This document shows positions 29,309 to 37,691 of a stretch of DNA of 63,918 nucleotides, in pieces (position 1 is the stretch's first letter; each line of letters begins with the position of its first letter). Location of the stretch: positions 1 to 63,918 of the forward strand of contig NZ_FZPO01000048.1 of assembly GCF_900198655.1 (NCBI RefSeq). Reading direction: 5' to 3'. A model generated the notes under the pieces. That model was not told the origin of the DNA, made no database searches, and saw only the letters and a program-made list of their open reading frames with translations. A program made the translations under genes and the position numbers. This DNA is from Helicobacter equorum (GTDB lineage: Bacteria > Campylobacterota > Campylobacteria > Campylobacterales > Helicobacteraceae).

Positions 29309-29907
29309 AAATAAAAACTTGTGGGCTTTTTAGACAAGAAGATATTACTTTTGCCAACATACTACAACCTGATTTCATAGGTTTTGTTTTTGCTCCAAGC
29401 AAGAGAGAAATACGCATTTCTCAAGCCTATGAATATAAAAAACACCTTATAGATTCTATCCAAGTAGTGGGGGTTTTTGTTGATAGTCCAAAAGAGAGAA
29501 TCCTTGAGATTATCCAAGAAGGATTAATCGACATCATACAACTTCACGGAAACGAGAGTGAGGAATACATAGCTGAACTTAAAGCATTGTGCAATGTACC
29601 TATTATCAAAGCAGTGCGTGTGCAAAATATACACGATATACACACCACCACACTTGCAGACCATATACTCTATGATAGTAGCAGTGGCGGCAGTGGCTTA
29701 TGTTTTGATTGGAAATTCTTAGATGAGATACATAACACAAAACCATATTTTTTGGCAGGTGGTATTAATGCAAGTAATCTCGCACAAGCCATATCACACA
29801 AGCCTTATGCGATTGATGTTTCAAGTGGTATAGAATCGCAAGGAATAAAAGACTTTGAAAAAATGGCACACATCATACACACCATACGAGGAAACACCCA
29901 TGAATAA
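29305..29907 (+). CDS. trpF: Phosphoribosylanthranilate isomerase
   Basis: 200 residues starting with GTG that overlaps the trpC stop (GTGA). It converts phosphoribosylanthranilate to the carboxyphenylamino form. The catalytic Cys lies in [14 protein letters not shown]; later [13 protein letters not shown] ([15 protein letters not shown]) and [10 protein letters not shown] match the family. It overlaps the trpB start by eight bases. Confidence 0.95.
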   Translation: MKIKTCGLFRQEDITFANILQPDFIGFVFAPSKREIRISQAYEYKKHLIDSIQVVGVFVDSPKERILEIIQEGLIDIIQLHGNESEEYIAELKALCNVPIIKAVRVQNIHDIHTTTLADHILYDSSSGGSGLCFDWKFLDEIHNTKPYFLAGGINASNLAQAISHKPYAIDVSSGIESQGIKDFEKMAHIIHTIRGNTHE

Positions 29908-31084
29908 AGCATATTTTGGAGAATTTGGAGGCACATTTGTGCCAGAGATACTTATGCAACCACTCTTTGAACTACAAGAAGCCTATACGCACTACAAACA
30001 TGATACTACATTCCAGACACAACTAAAAACTTTATTGCAAGATTATGTCAATCGCCCATCGCCATTATATTTTGCTAAGGCAATGAGCGAGAATCTGGGT
30101 GGTGCAAAAATCTATCTTAAACGCGAGGATTTAAACCACACAGGCTCACACAAAATAAATAACGCACTAGGACAAGCCCTATTAGCAAAACAAATGGGAA
30201 AAACACGCCTTATCGCCGAAACAGGTGCGGGACAACATGGCGTAGCGACTGCAACTGCCGCAGCCCTTTTGGGTATGGAGTGTGAAATCTTTATGGGCAA
30301 AGAAGACACCATACGCCAGGCACTCAATGTCTATCGCATAAATCTCTTAGGTGCTAAAGTCAATGTAGTAGAAAGTGGCACCGCTACACTCAAAGACGCA
30401 GTGTCCGAAACACTCAAGGAATGGACGCGCAACATAGCCAACACGCATTATGTACTTGGTTCTGTCATGGGTCCCCACCCTTTTCCTACCATTGTGCGTG
30501 ATTTTCAGGCAATCATTTCACAAGAGATTAGAGAACAAATCCTACATCTTGAGGGATGCCTACCAAATATGGTTATTGCTTGTGTAGGTGGTGGTTCTAA
30601 TGCCATTGGAGCCTTTTATCATTTCCTAGAATATTCACATATAAAGCTTGTAGGGTGCGAGGGTGCAGGTGCAGGTATAACAACCCCAAAAAGCGCTGCA
30701 ACACTTAGTGTGGGAAAAGTAGGCATTTTTCATGGTATGAAATCATATTTTTGTCAGGATCAATATGGACAAATCGCACCTGTAGAGTGTATATCTGCAG
30801 GACTTGATTATCCGGGCATTGGACCAGAGCACGCATTTTTACGAGATAGTAGTCGCGCTACATATGTCCCTATCACAGACATACAAGCAGTAGAAGCATT
30901 TGAATATCTTGCAAAAGTTGAGGGTATAATCCCAGCTATTGAAAGTGCACACGCATTAGCCTACGCAATACAAATTGCCCCCACCATGCCAAAAAACCAT
31001 ATCATAGTAGTGAATCTCTCTGGTAGAGGCGATAAGGATTGTGCGGCTATAGCACGATATAGAGGAGCAAAAATCTATGAATGA
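29900..31084 (+). CDS. trpB: Tryptophan synthase beta chain
   Basis: 394 residues from [16 protein letters not shown], the normal start; upstream open codons overlap trpF and were rejected. Contains the PLP-lysine motif [40 protein letters not shown] for PLP phosphate, and HGMKSYF. It condenses indole with serine in complex with TrpA. It overlaps trpA by eight bases. Confidence 0.97.
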   Translation: MNKAYFGEFGGTFVPEILMQPLFELQEAYTHYKHDTTFQTQLKTLLQDYVNRPSPLYFAKAMSENLGGAKIYLKREDLNHTGSHKINNALGQALLAKQMGKTRLIAETGAGQHGVATATAAALLGMECEIFMGKEDTIRQALNVYRINLLGAKVNVVESGTATLKDAVSETLKEWTRNIANTHYVLGSVMGPHPFPTIVRDFQAIISQEIREQILHLEGCLPNMVIACVGGGSNAIGAFYHFLEYSHIKLVGCEGAGAGITTPKSAATLSVGKVGIFHGMKSYFCQDQYGQIAPVECISAGLDYPGIGPEHAFLRDSSRATYVPITDIQAVEAFEYLAKVEGIIPAIESAHALAYAIQIAPTMPKNHIIVVNLSGRGDKDCAAIARYRGAKIYE

Positions 31085-31841
31085 TATTTTTACGCATAAA
31101 GCATTTATTCCATTTATTACTTGTGGTTATCCCAATCTAGACATAAGCGAAGAAATCATCTATACCCTTGCAGAAAATGGTGCAGATCTCATCGAACTTG
31201 GTATCCCATTTTCAGATCCAGTGGCGGAGGGAGCAGTCATACAAAAAGCAAGTGAAGAAGCACTTAAAAATGGCGTGAGCACAGATGCAATATTTGATAT
31301 GGTAGCGCGCGTGCGTCGCAAATGCAATGTGCCATTAGCCTTTATGACATATGCTAATGTAGTGTTTTCCTATGGAAGTACAAAATTTATGCAAAAAGCC
31401 AATGCTCTAGACATACAAGCTCTTTTATTGCCTGATGTGCCATTTGAGGAAAAACAAGAATTTGAGGAAGTGTGCGATGCATTTAGCATTAATCTTATCT
31501 CTTTTGTTGCACCCACATCAGCCAAAAGACTTATACAAATCATACAAGAAGCCAAAGGATTTGTATATTGTGTGTCCTCATATGGCGTTACAGGTGTGCG
31601 TGAAAATATCAATAATGATGTTAAAGCCATGGTAGATTCTATAAAAAGTATTCGTGATATACCCGTAGCTGTAGGGTTTGGTATTTCTACGCCAGAACAA
31701 GCCAAAACGATTAGTCGCTATGCCGATGGCGTAGTCATAGGTAGCGCGATTGTAAAGCTCTGCGCACAACATGGCAAAGATGCTCCCAAGCACATAGGAG
31801 CATACGCCAAAAGTATCAAACAAGCAATGCAAGAAATATAA
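31077..31841 (+). CDS. trpA: Tryptophan synthase alpha chain
   Basis: 254 residues. It cleaves indole-3-glycerol phosphate to indole. The catalytic Glu is in [18 protein letters not shown] and the catalytic Asp in [11 protein letters not shown]; the phosphate-binding loop is GYG-type ([20 protein letters not shown]). It is the last gene of the operon and convergent with the next, minus-strand gene with only a six-base gap and no clear terminator. Confidence 0.97.
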   Translation: MNDIFTHKAFIPFITCGYPNLDISEEIIYTLAENGADLIELGIPFSDPVAEGAVIQKASEEALKNGVSTDAIFDMVARVRRKCNVPLAFMTYANVVFSYGSTKFMQKANALDIQALLLPDVPFEEKQEFEEVCDAFSINLISFVAPTSAKRLIQIIQEAKGFVYCVSSYGVTGVRENINNDVKAMVDSIKSIRDIPVAVGFGISTPEQAKTISRYADGVVIGSAIVKLCAQHGKDAPKHIGAYAKSIKQAMQEI

Positions 31842-31847
31842 AGTTAT

Positions 31848-32399
31848 CTAATGTCCCAAGTCTATAACTTCGGTTTTTTGCTCATAGATAATCTTTTTCT
31901 TATCCCATTCTCTAGTATTTTGTATCTTATTATTTGTAGCTTGAGGTTTAACAGAGGAAGGGTTTTGTTGTCTTGTTGATTGAGATTGCTGTGGTGTGGG
32001 TAAGTTTTTTGGCACAGCATAAGAAGACTGCAAAGCAGGATTATTGCTAACATCCTTAGATTCAAAGTCTTGATTTTTTTGGTAAATTGTCGTAGTGCTA
32101 GAACCTATGGTAGTTTTTGTCTCTGTGTAATCCGAATATATTTTAAGCCTTGAGGCATGCTCTTCATGTTTACTAAGCCATTTTTTTGGAATAGGCAATC
32201 GCTTCATCGTGCCATCATCAAGAGTTTCTAAAATCCCAAGTAGTGCTTTTGTTTGATGGTTAATAATCAATGTTTGATTAGGCTTAAGAAGTAATTCAAA
32301 ATCTTTAAGGGAATATGAATCTATGATAAAATTATCACTCCACAGCACTCCGCACATCACACATACACAACACCATATCTTCTTCACGCCACACTCCAT
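31848..32399 (-). CDS. Exported hypothetical protein
   Basis: 183 residues from the ATG at 32399, preceded by AAGGTG; a GTG at 32411 is part of that ribosome binding site. A Cys-rich hydrophobic N-terminus (KKIWCCVCVMCGVLWS) looks like a signal peptide. A globular middle (about residues 25-85, with QTLIINHQTKALLGILETLDDG) is followed by a Ser/Thr/Gln/Asn/Pro-rich linker and a charged end. I do not recognise the family. It lies divergent from ridA and convergent with trpA; a TATAAT is at 32417-32422 on its strand. Confidence 0.6.
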   Translation of the reverse strand: MECGVKKIWCCVCVMCGVLWSDNFIIDSYSLKDFELLLKPNQTLIINHQTKALLGILETLDDGTMKRLPIPKKWLSKHEEHASRLKIYSDYTETKTTIGSSTTTIYQKNQDFESKDVSNNPALQSSYAVPKNLPTPQQSQSTRQQNPSSVKPQATNNKIQNTREWDKKKIIYEQKTEVIDLGH

Positions 32400-32456
32400 A
32401 ATTATCATCACCTTGAATTATAACGATTTTCAGATAAAAAGCAAGTGTCGCTATGC

Positions 32457-32462
32457 TATAAT
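32457..32462 (+). promoter_or_regulatory. Extended -10 promoter for ridA
   Basis: TGCTATAAT on the plus strand, an extended -10 box, about 30 bases before the ridA ATG, with GAAAGGA as the ribosome binding site. It faces away from a TATAAT on the other strand at 32417-32422. Confidence 0.6.
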
Positions 32463-32491
32463 GCGCACTCAAGTCATATGAAAGGAAAATT

Positions 32492-32863
32492 ATGCAAACC
32501 ATCTTTACACCAAACGCTCCTGAAGCTATAGGACCATATTCACAAGCTATCGTGCATAATGGACTTGTCTACACATCAGGTCAAATCGCACTCAATTCTC
32601 AAGGCATAATGAATGAGGGTGATATACAAGCGCAAACTACACAGGTATTTGAGAATCTAAGAGCAATTTTAGAACAAGCAGGAAGCTCACTCCAAAAGGT
32701 CATAAAAACAAGTGTATTTTTATCAGACATGGAAAGCTTTGGTGCAATGAACGCTATATATGCAACATACTTTGATGATCACAAACCTGCACGAAGTACA
32801 ATAGCGGTAAAAACTCTACCAAAAAATGCTCTTGTAGAGATTGAATGTATAGCAACTATCTAA
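32492..32863 (+). CDS. ridA: RidA family 2-iminobutanoate/2-iminopropanoate deaminase
   Basis: 123 residues, full length. The family pattern is visible: FTPNAPEAIGPYSQAIVHNGLVYTSGQIALN at the start, the catalytic Arg in KPARSTIAV and the final Glu in LVEIECIATI. RidA hydrolyses reactive enamine/imine intermediates released by PLP enzymes and so protects amino-acid metabolism. It is monocistronic. Confidence 0.94.
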   Translation: MQTIFTPNAPEAIGPYSQAIVHNGLVYTSGQIALNSQGIMNEGDIQAQTTQVFENLRAILEQAGSSLQKVIKTSVFLSDMESFGAMNAIYATYFDDHKPARSTIAVKTLPKNALVEIECIATI

Positions 32864-32966
32864 CCTTGTTAGCATACTACAATATAATCTAGATTCTGAC
32901 AATTGTTACTAAGTGGGTGCTTATACGCGTATTCTTGATTTCAGCCTTTTTTAAAGTCTCTCAAAC

Positions 32967-32972
32967 TATAAT
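32967..32972 (+). promoter_or_regulatory. -10 box of the tRNA-Pro/His/Arg operon
   Basis: TATAAT, about 19 bases before the first base of tRNA-Pro, consistent with a transcription start close to 32980. The three tRNA genes that follow are separated by 14 and 29 bases and are likely one transcript. Confidence 0.65.
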
Positions 32973-32990
32973 ACGCCTTTTATTTTTAGT

Positions 32991-33068
32991 CGGGGCGTAG
33001 CGCAGTCTGGTTAGCGCACTTGGTTTGGGACCAAGGGGTCGAAGGTTCGAATCCTTTCGCCCCGACCA
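32991..33068 (+). tRNA. tRNA-Pro (TGG)
   Basis: Cloverleaf drawn by eye: the acceptor strand CGGGGCG pairs with CGCCCCG, the anticodon arm CTTGG-TTTGGGA-CCAAG gives anticodon TGG, and the T-loop is TTCGAAT. The CCA end is encoded. Confidence 0.95.
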
Positions 33069-33082
33069 TTTTTTGTGCTTAT

Positions 33083-33160
33083 GGTGGGTGTAGCTCAGTT
33101 GGTTAGAGCATCAGTTTGTGGCACTGAGGGTCGTGGGTTCGAGCCCCATCACCCACCCCA
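33083..33160 (+). tRNA. tRNA-His (GTG)
   Basis: Acceptor GTGGGTG pairs with CACCCAC, with the extra 5' G (-1) opposite the C discriminator that marks tRNA-His. The anticodon loop TTGTGGC gives GTG. CCA is encoded. It lies 14 bases after tRNA-Pro. Confidence 0.95.
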
Positions 33161-33189
33161 TTCTCTCCAAATATTAATCATGTTTATTT

Positions 33190-33266
33190 GCGTTCGTAGC
33201 TCAATTGGATAGAGCATCAGACTTCGGATCTGAGGGTTGGGGGTTCGACTCCCTCCGAGCGTACCA
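33190..33266 (+). tRNA. tRNA-Arg (TCG)
   Basis: Acceptor GCGTTCG pairs with CGAGCGT including two wobble pairs. The anticodon loop CTTCGGA gives TCG. The T-loop is TTCGACT and CCA is encoded. It is the last tRNA of the cluster and one edge of the autotransporter segment. Confidence 0.95.
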
Positions 33267-33637
33267 CCCTTAGAAAACATGATCCGACAATATAATATTC
33301 CTATACAAAACTAACGCAATGTTTTGTCTCATAAATACCAACACAATGGGTTTTATATGCAAACTAAAGTCTATTCTCCTCATATATGCATACCTTACTC
33401 CAACATAACCAAAAAATAACGATTATCTATATTCTTTGATAGCTTTTTATGCTCAAATGCTTTCATACAGAATCTACGATAAAGCGAACTACACTAAATA
33501 TAGTTACATATGTAATACCCTAGCTTTTAAAAAATACTCCACGCACAAAAGTAATAACAGGGCTTTGATACTCTTACTTCTTTTATTTGTCGTGATGGTC
33601 TTTAGAGTTATAATTTAAAAATTAGAATCCTTATAAA
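33267..33637. other. Gap between the tRNA cluster and the autotransporter gene
   Basis: About 370 AT-rich bases. It holds only a 60-codon open stretch on the plus strand (33436-33618) with no ribosome binding site and no family resemblance. No terminator, mobile-element remnant or RNA gene was recognised. It lies at the 3' end of the protease gene. Confidence 0.5.
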
Positions 33638-36600
33638 TCAAAAATAAATTCCGGCACGGAACATAATTGCGTATTGATTATATGCACTTGCTTTTTCATC
33701 ACTAAGACTAAGCTTAAAGAAGAAATTTTTTCTATTAGCCTGTAGTGATACACCACCATAAAAACCATCTTTTTCAGCGTTAAAATGATTGCTAAATCGC
33801 AAATCAGGGGCTACACTAAAACTTAATTCTTCACTTTGTTTTCTATTAAATCTATGCCAATAAAAAGCATATAAAGAACCCGTAAGTTCATACTCATTTA
33901 ACACCCACTTTTGTGAAGTTTCAACACCTACCCAAATTCTAGCAAAGTTATTATTTGTTGCTTTAAAATCTCTTGAAAAAACTCCGCCACTTTGGCTAAA
34001 ACCATTTTGGTGAATGAAATTGTATTCAAACATCATAATTGGTGTCATAATGATATTTTGAGTGATACCAAAATTTTTATAAATACCAGTTTGAGCAGTC
34101 AGAAAATAGTTATCATATCTAGCATTTGTTGTGCTGTTTGGCAAATACCTTACGCTTTGCTTAAGGTCATTAAAACTTACACCACCACTGATTACCCAAA
34201 GCATACTAACTATGTCAAAATCACGCACATAGCTAAAACCTACTGATAGTATATTGGACTTTGTTTCCAAAATATCATTTGCTGTGTTGCTATGTCCAAG
34301 CCCTACAAAAGCACCAAATTTAGAGTTTTTATCAATCTCTTTTTTGGCTTGGATATCAAATAGCTGCAAAACTTGATTATATTCATCATGCTCCGTTTTT
34401 TGATATGTAAAACCACTATTTAATTTTGTTTTTATAAACGCATCATCTATATTTTGTAAGTGAGCATCTCCAAGTGCTGCTGTTGGTTTAAACACAGCAC
34501 TTGAAGGATTTAAATCACCAATATTATCAGATGGATCAATTATAAATACTACATTTTTCACACTAAGTGTTTTTTGTATCCCATCAATAGAATTTAAGTT
34601 TTGTTTTTTAGGAGAAGCGGCTATACTTTCCATAGATTCTTGATACATAGCTGGACTCAGTTGCTCAATTGCAGCAAACGCAGCATCATACTCAGGCGAG
34701 TGATCGTTCATAAATATTTGTTTTAAAGCATTTGCAAGGTCGCTGTTTCCGCCATAAAACGCTGTTTGTTTCATAGAAGCGTTTAATATATTTTTATTTT
34801 GTTCATCTACTTTAAAATTTAAAATGTTTGTAGAACCAGCTCTTACTTCCTTAAAATCATCTAGCTTATCTTGTAATGCTTTTTCAAGGTTAATTGTGAT
34901 TGTCTCACCAGCTTTTATTAGTTCATTTGCTTTTTGAAGTGGTATGTATTCCAAAATTCCACCTGATATTGCATAATTTGTAGCACTAAAATCAGTATTT
35001 GTGCCGTTTTTTAAAAATGCGATTTGAAGTTTTGCACTCTCTAACGACTGCGTGAAATTGCCTTGAATATTTAGCTTTTCACCACCTTTTATATCATCAA
35101 TTTCATTATAAAAACCAGACATTATAGTGCCAGTATTCTCTACATTTCCAATTATTGTCCCATTACCTTTTAGAATTCCAGCGTTATTTACACCACCCTT
35201 AATTGTGGCACTTCCACCTTGTGCTAATTGTATGATACCATTATTTTTAGAGTATAGTTTTTGCTCTATCGTCCCACCAGAAAGCAAAACGATACCATTA
35301 TTCATAGCAGTTACATCATTTGCTACATTTCCACTACTAGCTAAATTAAAAATTCCCCCATTTTGCGCAAATACTGAGCTATTTGTAAGGCTACCGGTTA
35401 GTTTTAGAATTCCACCACTTGCGATAGTATCGCCTAAATAACTATTTGTACCACTAAGCGTTAGCGTCCCAGCACCTGTTTTCTCTAAGCCGATTTTTGC
35501 GATATTTTTTAGCTCTTTTGGTGCGTTATACGCATTTTCATTATGCCACTCAGGCTTCCATTCCACTTGTGAAACATCATTGCTAAATTCGCCGTTTTGT
35601 CCTTTTGTATTTATAGTGTAAAACGCTTGTTTATCGCCACTTGGCGCAGTTTTTATATCACTATCTAAAAGCCTATTTACATCAAGCTTAGCAAGACCTT
35701 TTAAAGCCTTTTCTGCATCTAGAATTCCTTGACCGATAAGCTCATCTTTTGTCATATAAGTAGCCGTGCCGTTCATAAGGTGAGATACTACAACCTTTGC
35801 CTCTTCTTCTGTTAATTGTAACTCTGTTTTTAAATCTTGTATTAAATCATTATTATTTTTTTCATTTGCTTTTATGTCTTGTGTATAAATAATATCGTAA
35901 TAATAATGTTTTTGCCAGTTATCTTGCTCAGCTGTCCATTGTTGGTCACTTTGTTTTACAATTATTTTTGGTAATTGGTCATCAGCGATATTTGAATTTG
36001 CTGTGCTTAAAATAATATCAGCCAAAAGCCTACCATCAGCAAAAGGATATTTTTCAGCCACCAGAGCAGCCACACCGCTTACAAAAGGCGCTGCTTGACT
36101 TGTGCCAGAAAAAGCACAAAATTCATCATTTTCTATACATTTTACTGAATACTGAGAATACGGGGATACGCCTTTTTCAAAATAGGCATTTGCCGAAAGT
36201 ATTTCATAACCTGGCGCTAAAATACTATAAGCTTGTGCTCCTTTAAAAGAGTTTGAAAAATCAGTAAAAGCACTTCTTATATATACATCATTATTGCCAT
36301 ACTTACTTTTTTTAACACTTTTGTCTATTGTAAAATAATCATTTGTTTTAGTAAAATAGCCTTGGTCTATTGCACCTACATTTATCCATGCCTGTAAGCT
36401 TTCATCATAAGAGCGAATACTGGCATTTATCGTAGGTGCACGCTGACCTTCATTGCCTGAGCTATGAATTTGTAGAATTCCGGATTTAGCAAGCTCCATT
36501 GTAGCCTTTAAATCAATCTCTCCATTTGCCACTTTAAACACTTCATTTGTATTTGATGGAAAATCAACATAAGAATATGCAAAAGAGATTTGATTATCTA

Positions 36601-37096
36601 TTTTTTTACCAGCATTTGGATAATAAGTAAGCCCCCAACTATTATTTACAATTCTTACATTATTACTTTTAAAAAAAAATATTACTTCATCATAATCAAC
36701 TTGATTTGGACTATCTGGGTTTAGATTTGAAATCCCAAATAATGCAGCTTTTGAAGCTATACCATATATATCCGCATTTGAACTACTTAAATGTATAAAA
36801 TTCCCTAACGCAATACCTGCTACATGAGTTCCATGCATAGCAGCAAGTGATTTACTTGGAACTTCACTAATATAATTTGGCCCCCTAGTATCTCCAACTT
36901 TCCCTAAAAAACTTGGATGAGTTAAAATAAAAGCAGAATCAATAAAACCTATTGCTACGCCAGTTCCTTTTTGGGCTATTTTGCTATAATCATAATTTAT
37001 TGTGTTATAGCTTTTTTCTATATGTTCTCGTATTGTTTCATCAGCTCCTTGCCCTAGCGTCATCATCGCAAAAAATAAAACAAGTGCTCTTTTCAC
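33638..37096 (-). CDS. Subtilisin-type autotransporter serine protease
   Basis: 1152 residues with a GTG start (AGGGA upstream) and a signal peptide ending about residue 18. The N-terminal part is an S8 subtilase: catalytic Asp53 in AIGFIDSAF, His88 in MHGTHVAGIAL and Ser333 in SGTSQAAPFVSGVA. The middle (about 530-720) has autotransporter repeats (LEKTGAGTLTLSGTNSYLGDT, GILKLTGSL, a run of NNGI and GNVENTGTI), as in a beta-helix passenger. The last 270 residues form the type V barrel and end YAIMFRAGIYF with terminal Phe. It is probably secreted through its own barrel and may act on host or surface proteins. It stands alone between two tRNA-Arg genes and carries the AGATTCT word only once, unlike its neighbours. 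Confidence 0.93.
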   Translation of the reverse strand: MKRALVLFFAMMTLGQGADETIREHIEKSYNTINYDYSKIAQKGTGVAIGFIDSAFILTHPSFLGKVGDTRGPNYISEVPSKSLAAMHGTHVAGIALGNFIHLSSSNADIYGIASKAALFGISNLNPDSPNQVDYDEVIFFFKSNNVRIVNNSWGLTYYPNAGKKIDNQISFAYSYVDFPSNTNEVFKVANGEIDLKATMELAKSGILQIHSSGNEGQRAPTINASIRSYDESLQAWINVGAIDQGYFTKTNDYFTIDKSVKKSKYGNNDVYIRSAFTDFSNSFKGAQAYSILAPGYEILSANAYFEKGVSPYSQYSVKCIENDEFCAFSGTSQAAPFVSGVAALVAEKYPFADGRLLADIILSTANSNIADDQLPKIIVKQSDQQWTAEQDNWQKHYYYDIIYTQDIKANEKNNNDLIQDLKTELQLTEEEAKVVVSHLMNGTATYMTKDELIGQGILDAEKALKGLAKLDVNRLLDSDIKTAPSGDKQAFYTINTKGQNGEFSNDVSQVEWKPEWHNENAYNAPKELKNIAKIGLEKTGAGTLTLSGTNSYLGDTIASGGILKLTGSLTNSSVFAQNGGIFNLASSGNVANDVTAMNNGIVLLSGGTIEQKLYSKNNGIIQLAQGGSATIKGGVNNAGILKGNGTIIGNVENTGTIMSGFYNEIDDIKGGEKLNIQGNFTQSLESAKLQIAFLKNGTNTDFSATNYAISGGILEYIPLQKANELIKAGETITINLEKALQDKLDDFKEVRAGSTNILNFKVDEQNKNILNASMKQTAFYGGNSDLANALKQIFMNDHSPEYDAAFAAIEQLSPAMYQESMESIAASPKKQNLNSIDGIQKTLSVKNVVFIIDPSDNIGDLNPSSAVFKPTAALGDAHLQNIDDAFIKTKLNSGFTYQKTEHDEYNQVLQLFDIQAKKEIDKNSKFGAFVGLGHSNTANDILETKSNILSVGFSYVRDFDIVSMLWVISGGVSFNDLKQSVRYLPNSTTNARYDNYFLTAQTGIYKNFGITQNIIMTPIMMFEYNFIHQNGFSQSGGVFSRDFKATNNNFARIWVGVETSQKWVLNEYELTGSLYAFYWHRFNRKQSEELSFSVAPDLRFSNHFNAEKDGFYGGVSLQANRKNFFFKLSLSDEKASAYNQYAIMFRAGIYF

Positions 37097-37578
37097 TAAA
37101 ATTCCCTGTTATCATCAAAGTAAAATGTTTTTATAACATAAAAATAATTTTTTACAAAAATTCGAGAACTTCATTATATTAAGCGCAAGTAAATAAATCC
37201 TACGACAAGTGTGCTTAACTATCTACTCTCATAAGTCGTTATATCTATATCTTATAGTCTTGCCAATTTGTAAGCTTTGTTATATTTCTTACTTCATAGC
37301 GATCTCTATGGATCAAGCTACAAACACACTTCTTTTGAGAGAGTGTGAATCTGTGAGACTACTAGCATTGCCCTTATTCTGTTTCTCATTTAACCTTTTT
37401 CCTTGATCGCCTATAAGAAATAAGTCTTTTTCTGTATAAATCATAAAAATGTGAATGTTATTTTTTAAAGTAAAAACTTTTGCTGACTACCTAAGTTAGT
37501 GCTGTTCTTTTAAGGTTTTTATAGTATAATCCTGCCTCTGTATTTTGGTATGCTTCTTTGGTAACCACTATCAGATAT
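37097..37578. other. Gap between the autotransporter start and tRNA-Arg (TCT)
   Basis: About 480 bases with no credible gene. The left part must hold the promoter of the minus-strand protease. A 65-codon open stretch (37209-37406, plus strand) has no ribosome binding site and no recognisable product. The right end has the tRNA promoter at 37525-37530. No insertion-sequence ends or long repeats were seen. Confidence 0.5.
37525..37530 (+). promoter_or_regulatory. -10 box for tRNA-Arg (TCT) and the pab genes
   Basis: TATAAT, about 50 bases before tRNA-Arg. No separate promoter is visible in the 36 bases between this tRNA and the pabB-pabC start, so one transcript probably carries both the tRNA and the pab mRNA. 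Confidence 0.55.
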
Positions 37579-37655
37579 GCGCTCATAGCTCAGCTGGATA
37601 GAGCAACGGCCTTCTAAGCCGTAGGTCAGAGGTTCGAATCCTCTTGGGCGTACCA
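37579..37655 (+). tRNA. tRNA-Arg (TCT)
   Basis: Acceptor GCGCTCA pairs with TGGGCGT including a G-T pair at position 1-72. The anticodon arm CGGC-CTTCTAA gives TCT. The T-loop is TTCGAAT and CCA is encoded. It reads the AGA codon, common in AT-rich genomes. Confidence 0.95.
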
Positions 37656-37691
37656 CTCTCATATGATACGTACTTCTTACTAAGGTGTATT

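Noticed and set aside
33436..33618. 60-codon plus-strand open frame as a gene
   Set aside because: No ribosome binding site, low-complexity hydrophobic end and no family look; consistent with chance in AT-rich DNA.
37209..37406. 65-codon plus-strand open frame as a gene or mobile-element remnant
   Set aside because: No ribosome binding site and no recognisable motif.
37644..37691. Upstream TTG extension of pabB-pabC into the tRNA-Arg gene
   Set aside because: It would encode part of the protein from the tRNA 3' end and has no ribosome binding site; TTG at 37692 has AAGGTG.
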